Shown one piece after another: positions 13,027 through 16,761 of a stretch of DNA of 16,761 bases. Origin of the DNA: IDS-8 sp964424805 (lineage in GTDB: Bacteria; Pseudomonadota; Gammaproteobacteria; Steroidobacterales; Woeseiaceae); the NCBI GenBank assembly GCA_964424805.1, contig CAYRKH010000070.1:1-16761 (forward strand), given 5' to 3'. Made by a program: the position numbers and the translations under genes. Under the pieces are notes generated by a model that was given only the letters and a program-made list of their open reading frames with translations, made no database searches and was not told where the DNA came from. Numbering within the stretch: position 1 is the first letter of the stretch; each line of letters starts with the position of its first letter.

Positions 13027-14397
13027 ATGCATTCGATTTTTGCCCGCAAGGTACTGCTCGCCGACGGCTGGGCCGGGAACGTCCGGCTGCGCGTGGCCGA
13101 CGGCGTCGTCGCGGAGGTCGAAGCGGACACGCAGCCGGCCGCCGGCGACGTCGAAGCCGGCATCGTCATCCCGGGGCTGGTCAACGCGCACAGCCACGCG
13201 TTCCAGCGGGCGCTGGTCGGGCGGACCGAGCAGCGGTCGCCGGCCACGAAGGACAATTTCTGGACCTGGCGCAGCCGCATGTACGCGCTCGCAGAGCGCA
13301 TCGACGCCGACGCGCTCACCGCGGTCGCCCGGCAGGCCTACTCCGAGATGCTGTCGGCCGGCTACACGAGCGTCGCCGAGTTCCATTACCTGCACCGGGA
13401 GAGCGCGGACTCGGAGCCGGCGAACACCATGCTGCAGGCCCTTGCGACCGCGGCCGGGGACAGCGGCATTCGTCTCACCTACGTGCCGGTGCTGTACGAG
13501 CGCGCCGGCTTCGACCGGCCGGAGCCGGCCCCGGAGCAGCGGCGTTTCGTCACCACGCTGGAGCAGTTCGAGGCGCACTACCGCGGCGCACGGGAAACGG
13601 CCGCGGGGCGTTACAGCGTTGCTGTCGGCGCGCACAGCCTGCGCGCGGTGTCCGCGGAGTCGCTGGCGCACGTGGCGGCGCTGGCCAAAGCCGACGGCGT
13701 GCCGATGCACCTGCACATCGCGGAGCAACAGCGCGAAGTCGACGAGTGCCTCGTCAACCTGGACGAACGCCCGGTGCGCTGGTTGATGCGGCACTTCGAC
13801 CTCGACCCGCGCTGGTGCCTCGTACACGCCACGCACCTCGACGCCGAAGAGGTCGCGGCACTTGCCGCCTCCGGCGCGGTCGCCTGCCTGTGCCCCAGCA
13901 CGGAGGCCAACCTCGGCGACGGCCTGTTCCCGCTGGAAAGCTACCTGGAGCAGGGCGGGCGCATCGCGATCGGCTCGGACAGCCACGTCTCGATCAACCC
14001 TTTCGAAGAGCTGCGCTGGCTGGAATACGGGCAACGTCTCGTGTCCCGGAGCCGTAACGTAACGCCGGGCCGCCACAGCCACACCGGCCGCAGCCTGTTC
14101 GACCTGGCCGCGGCCGGCGGCGCGCTTGCCTCGGGCCGCTCCGACGACGGCGAGCTCCGGCAGGGTGCCTGCGCCGACCTGGTCGTGCTCGACGACGACA
14201 GCCCGATGCTCGCGGGCCACGAGCCGGAGACGCTGCTCGACGCGCTGGTGTTCTCCGGCTTCACGCTGCCGATCGACCGCGTCATGGCGCGCGGCCGGTG
14301 GCAGGTCGTCGACGGGAGGCACGTCGACGCCGACAGGACCCGGCGCGCGTTTGCGCGCACCGTCCGGCGGCTGTTTCCGCGGGCGGCCCGCGCGTGA
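13027..14397 (+). CDS. hutF: Formimidoylglutamate deiminase HutF
   Basis: A 456-residue amidohydrolase that deiminates N-formimidoyl-L-glutamate to N-formyl-L-glutamate and ammonia. It is the marker of the five-enzyme histidine route, in which HutG then releases glutamate and formate. Zinc-site residues are visible: His55 and His57 in VNAHSHAFQRAL, His230 in MHLHIAEQ, and Asp318 in IGSDSHVSINPFEELR. Likely catalytic residues are Glu233 and His267 (LVHATH). Spacing and length match characterised HutF. I chose ATG 13027 because AGGA lies eight bases upstream; the open frame back to 12940 only translates the REP palindrome and the CAG run. The stop overlaps the hutC start in GTGA. First gene of the hutF-hutC-hutU operon. 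Confidence 0.95.
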   Translation: MHSIFARKVLLADGWAGNVRLRVADGVVAEVEADTQPAAGDVEAGIVIPGLVNAHSHAFQRALVGRTEQRSPATKDNFWTWRSRMYALAERIDADALTAVARQAYSEMLSAGYTSVAEFHYLHRESADSEPANTMLQALATAAGDSGIRLTYVPVLYERAGFDRPEPAPEQRRFVTTLEQFEAHYRGARETAAGRYSVAVGAHSLRAVSAESLAHVAALAKADGVPMHLHIAEQQREVDECLVNLDERPVRWLMRHFDLDPRWCLVHATHLDAEEVAALAASGAVACLCPSTEANLGDGLFPLESYLEQGGRIAIGSDSHVSINPFEELRWLEYGQRLVSRSRNVTPGRHSHTGRSLFDLAAAGGALASGRSDDGELRQGACADLVVLDDDSPMLAGHEPETLLDALVFSGFTLPIDRVMARGRWQVVDGRHVDADRTRRAFARTVRRLFPRAARA

Positions 14398-15143
14398 AGG
14401 CGCCGTCAAAACCGCGCTACCAGCAGCTCAAGGAGGAGATCATCGGGCGCATCTCGCGGGGCGAGCTACGCCCCGGCGACCGCGTGCCGTCCGAGAACGA
14501 GCTCGTCGAGGCGGCCGGCGTCTCGCGCATGACCGCCAACCGGGTGCTGCGCGAGCTCAACGACGAGGGCTACGTGGAACGCGTCGCAGGCAGGGGCACC
14601 TTCGTCGCCGACTTCAAGGCCGCGTCGCACGTCCTGGAGGTGCGCAACATCGCCGACGAGATCGCGCGCCGCGGCCATCGGCACTCGGCCGACGTGCTGC
14701 GCATCGCCGATGATCGCGCCGGCGACGAGGTGGCGGCCGCCCTCGGTATCCGCGCCCGCGAGCGCGTCTACCACATCCTGATCGTGCATCGCGAGAACGC
14801 CGCGCCGATCCAGCTCGAGGACCGATACGTGCTGCCGTCCTTCGCGCCGGACACCCTCGAGCAGGATTTTCGCACCATTACCCCGGGCGCCTGGCTCTCG
14901 GGTATCTCGCCGCTGCAGGAGGCCGAGCACACGGTGCGCGCCGTCACGCCCGCCGGGGCCGTGCGCAAGAGCCTGCGGATGAGCGCACGTGAACCCTGCC
15001 TGCTCGTGATTCGCCGCACTTTCGCACACGGCCGCGCCGTCAGCTTCGCGCGGCTTTACCACCCGGGCAACCGGTTCGAGCTGAAGGGACATTACACGCC
15101 GCCGGGCACGCGCCCGGCCGACACAGGAGTACCCGTCCAATGA
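14394..15143 (+). CDS. hutC: Histidine utilisation repressor HutC (GntR family)
   Basis: A 249-residue transcription factor. The N-terminal winged helix (residues 5-73) contains YQQLKEEIIGRISRGELRPG, then DRVPSENELVEAAGVSRMTA and NRVLRELNDEGYVERVAGRG. A UTRA effector domain follows from about residue 90, with LIVHRENAAPIQLEDRYVLP, then AEHTVRAVTPAGAVRKSL and REPCLLVIRRTF. In known systems HutC binds TGTA-N2-TACA sites and is released by urocanate. The matching palindrome at 12911-12920 supports the same logic here. Start is GTG at 14394, overlapping the hutF stop as GTGA. An ATG at 14298 would add 32 Arg-rich residues read from within hutF and is rejected. The end overlaps hutU in ATGA, so the repressor is co-expressed with the enzymes it controls. 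Confidence 0.94.
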   Translation: MKAPSKPRYQQLKEEIIGRISRGELRPGDRVPSENELVEAAGVSRMTANRVLRELNDEGYVERVAGRGTFVADFKAASHVLEVRNIADEIARRGHRHSADVLRIADDRAGDEVAAALGIRARERVYHILIVHRENAAPIQLEDRYVLPSFAPDTLEQDFRTITPGAWLSGISPLQEAEHTVRAVTPAGAVRKSLRMSAREPCLLVIRRTFAHGRAVSFARLYHPGNRFELKGHYTPPGTRPADTGVPVQ

Positions 15144-16761
15144 ACGATGCAACGCCGTGGCAAATGAAAGCACCGACCGGCCCGACCCTGTCCGCGAAGA
15201 GCTGGTTGACCGAAGCGCCGCTGCGCATGCTCTTGAACAACCTCGACCCGGAGGTGGCAGAACGCCCCGAAGACCTCGTCGTCTACGGCGGTATCGGCAA
15301 GGCGGCCCGCAACCGGGCGTGCTTCGAGGCCATCGTCGACACGCTGAAGCGGCTCGAGGGCGACCAGACGCTGCTGGTGCAGTCCGGCAAACCGGTGGGT
15401 GTGTTCCGCACGCATCCGGATGCGCCGCGCGTGCTGATCGCGAATTCCAACCTCGTTCCCGCGTGGGCCAACTGGGAGCACTTCCGTGAGCTCGACAGGA
15501 AAGGCCTCATGATGTTCGGCCAGATGACGGCCGGCTCCTGGATCTACATCGGCAGCCAGGGCATCGTGCAGGGCACCTACGAGACCTTCGTCGAGATGGG
15601 CCGCCAGCATTACGGCGGCGATCTCGCCGGCCGCTGGATCCTGACCGCCGGGCTCGGCGGCATGGGCGGCGCGCAGCCCCTGGCCGCCACCATGGCGGGC
15701 GCGTCGATGCTCGCCGTCGAGTGCCAGGCCGATCGCATCGAGAAGCGCCTGCAGACGGGATACCTCGACACGCGCGCGGACAGCCTCGATGACGCGCTGG
15801 CCCTGATCGAGCGCTCGACGGCGACGCGCGAGCCGCTGTCCGTCGGGCTGCTCGGCAACGCGGCCGACGTGCTGTCGGAGCTGCTGCGACGCGGCGTGAA
15901 ACCGGACGCCGTCACCGACCAGACCTCGGCCCACGACCCGGCGAACGGCTACCTGCCGCAGGGCTGGACGGTGGAGAAGTGGATCGAGCAGCGCCGCAAC
16001 GATCCCGACGCGGTAGTCGCCGCCGCGAGCCGCTCGATGGCCGTGCACGTCGAAGCGATGCTCGGCTTCCAGCGTGCGGGCGTGCCCGTCTTCGACTACG
16101 GCAACAACATCCGCCAGGTCGCCTTCGACCAGGGTGTCGAGAGGGCTTTCGATTTTCCCGGCTTCGTACCCGCTTACGTGCGGCCGCTCTTCTGCCGCGG
16201 CATAGGCCCGTTCCGCTGGGCGGCACTCTCCGGCGACCCGGAGGACATCTACCGGACCGATGCCAAGGTGAAGGAGCTGCTGCCGGACGACGCGCACCTG
16301 CATCGATGGCTCGACCAGGCGCGTGAGCGCATCCGGTTCCAGGGACTGCCGGCGCGCATCTGCTGGGTCGGGCTGGGGCAGCGCGATCGGCTGGGTCTCG
16401 CGTTCAACGAGATGGTGCGCAGCGGCGAGCTGAAGGCACCCGTGGTGATCGGGCGCGATCACCTCGACAGCGGGTCGGTGGCGAGCCCCAACCGGGAGAC
16501 GGAGGCGATGAAGGACGGCTCCGACGCGGTGTCGGACTGGCCGCTCCTGAACGCACTGCTGAACACCGCGAGCGGCGCCACGTGGGTATCGTTCCATCAC
16601 GGCGGCGGCGTCGGTATGGGTTACGCGCAGCACGCGGGCCTCGTGATCGTGTGCGACGGCAGCGAAGAGGCCGACCGTCGCATCGCGCGCGTGCTGTGGA
16701 ACGACCCGGCGACCGGCGTGATGCGGCATGCAGACGCGGGGTACGAGGAGGCGGTGCGCTG
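15140..16761 (+). CDS. hutU: Urocanate hydratase HutU (C-terminus cut by window end)
   Basis: Urocanase adds water to urocanate with tightly bound NAD+ as electrophile, giving 4-imidazolone-5-propionate. 540 codons are present of about 555-560 usual, so only the last 15-20 residues are missing. Recognisable blocks in order: GGIGKAARNRACFEAIVDTL, SNLVPAWANWEHF, FGQMTAGSWIYIGSQGIVQG, GGMGGAQPLAATMAGA, VTDQTSAHDPANGYLPQGW, FDYGNNIRQVAFDQG, FCRGIGPFRWAALSGDPEDI, PARICWVGLG (Cys408, the position of the catalytic cysteine known as Cys410 in Pseudomonas putida), IGRDHLDSGSVASPNRETEA and HHGGGVGMGYAQHAG. ATG 15140 overlaps the hutC stop as ATGA, and AGGAG lies 10 bases upstream. hutH and possibly hutG are expected further downstream. 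Confidence 0.97.
   Translation, partial: MNDATPWQMKAPTGPTLSAKSWLTEAPLRMLLNNLDPEVAERPEDLVVYGGIGKAARNRACFEAIVDTLKRLEGDQTLLVQSGKPVGVFRTHPDAPRVLIANSNLVPAWANWEHFRELDRKGLMMFGQMTAGSWIYIGSQGIVQGTYETFVEMGRQHYGGDLAGRWILTAGLGGMGGAQPLAATMAGASMLAVECQADRIEKRLQTGYLDTRADSLDDALALIERSTATREPLSVGLLGNAADVLSELLRRGVKPDAVTDQTSAHDPANGYLPQGWTVEKWIEQRRNDPDAVVAAASRSMAVHVEAMLGFQRAGVPVFDYGNNIRQVAFDQGVERAFDFPGFVPAYVRPLFCRGIGPFRWAALSGDPEDIYRTDAKVKELLPDDAHLHRWLDQARERIRFQGLPARICWVGLGQRDRLGLAFNEMVRSGELKAPVVIGRDHLDSGSVASPNRETEAMKDGSDAVSDWPLLNALLNTASGATWVSFHHGGGVGMGYAQHAGLVIVCDGSEEADRRIARVLWNDPATGVMRHADAGYEEAVR

Noticed and set aside
12865..14409. A minus-strand extension of hutI to a 917-codon frame, suggesting a fusion protein.
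   Set aside because: The extra part is antisense to hutF and passes through the REP palindrome. HutI homology and a ribosome binding site start exactly at 12864.
15092..16729. A 545-codon minus-strand open frame at the right end.
   Set aside because: It is antisense to hutU, whose plus-strand frame is continuous and strongly recognisable although cut by the window end.

Overview
This is a 16.8 kb, GC-rich piece of bacterial chromosome. The gene types (Rnk, a DUF1232/YkvA-type protein, a MexEF-type RND pump, and a five-step histidine utilisation pathway with HutF) and the extragenic palindromes point to a gammaproteobacterium. The sequence does not fix the genus. Genes are tightly packed. No stretch over 300 bases lacks a gene, and no tRNA, rRNA, CRISPR array, transposase or phage gene was seen.

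Layout. (1) Positions 1-1299, minus strand: the 5' end of a YkvA/DUF1232-type gene, a 146-residue hypothetical protein with a thrice-repeated motif, and rnk. (2) 1432-4546, plus strand: three genes joined by 4-base ATGA overlaps, namely a Tlc-type nucleotide-exchange transporter, a PcaF-like thiolase and a nitroreductase. (3) 4646-10671, minus strand: a tripartite RND efflux operon (lipoprotein adaptor, MexF/OqxB-like pump, NodT-type outer-membrane factor). It ends in an overlooked 35-residue single-span membrane peptide whose ribosome binding site overlaps the end of the outer-membrane gene. A divergent TetR gene (10848-11465) lies upstream. The shared intergenic region has a good sigma-70 promoter with a 16-base palindrome in its spacer and a related palindrome 31 bp away, as expected of a local repressor. 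(4) 11656-16761: the hut region. hutI is on the minus strand, and hutF-hutC-hutU run on the plus strand with GTGA/ATGA overlaps; hutU is cut by the window end. A TGTATATACA palindrome between hutI and hutF fits the known HutC operator TGTA-N2-TACA.

HutU converts urocanate to imidazolonepropionate, HutI hydrolyses that to formiminoglutamate, and HutF deiminates it to formylglutamate. HutH and HutG are needed at the two ends of the route and are not in the window. HutC represses until urocanate accumulates.

Four copies of one REP/REPIN-like inverted repeat (29-base arms beginning GTAGGAGCGCGCAT) sit between genes. They lie behind the nitroreductase, inside the efflux operon, between tetR and hutI, and in the hutF leader. 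The third copy is split by a 135-bp insert that carries a different repeat family (core AAAAGGGGTCAGGTTTATTT, two direct copies and one inverted). The least-described items are the small efflux-linked peptide, this nested repeat, and the odd transporter-thiolase-nitroreductase operon.
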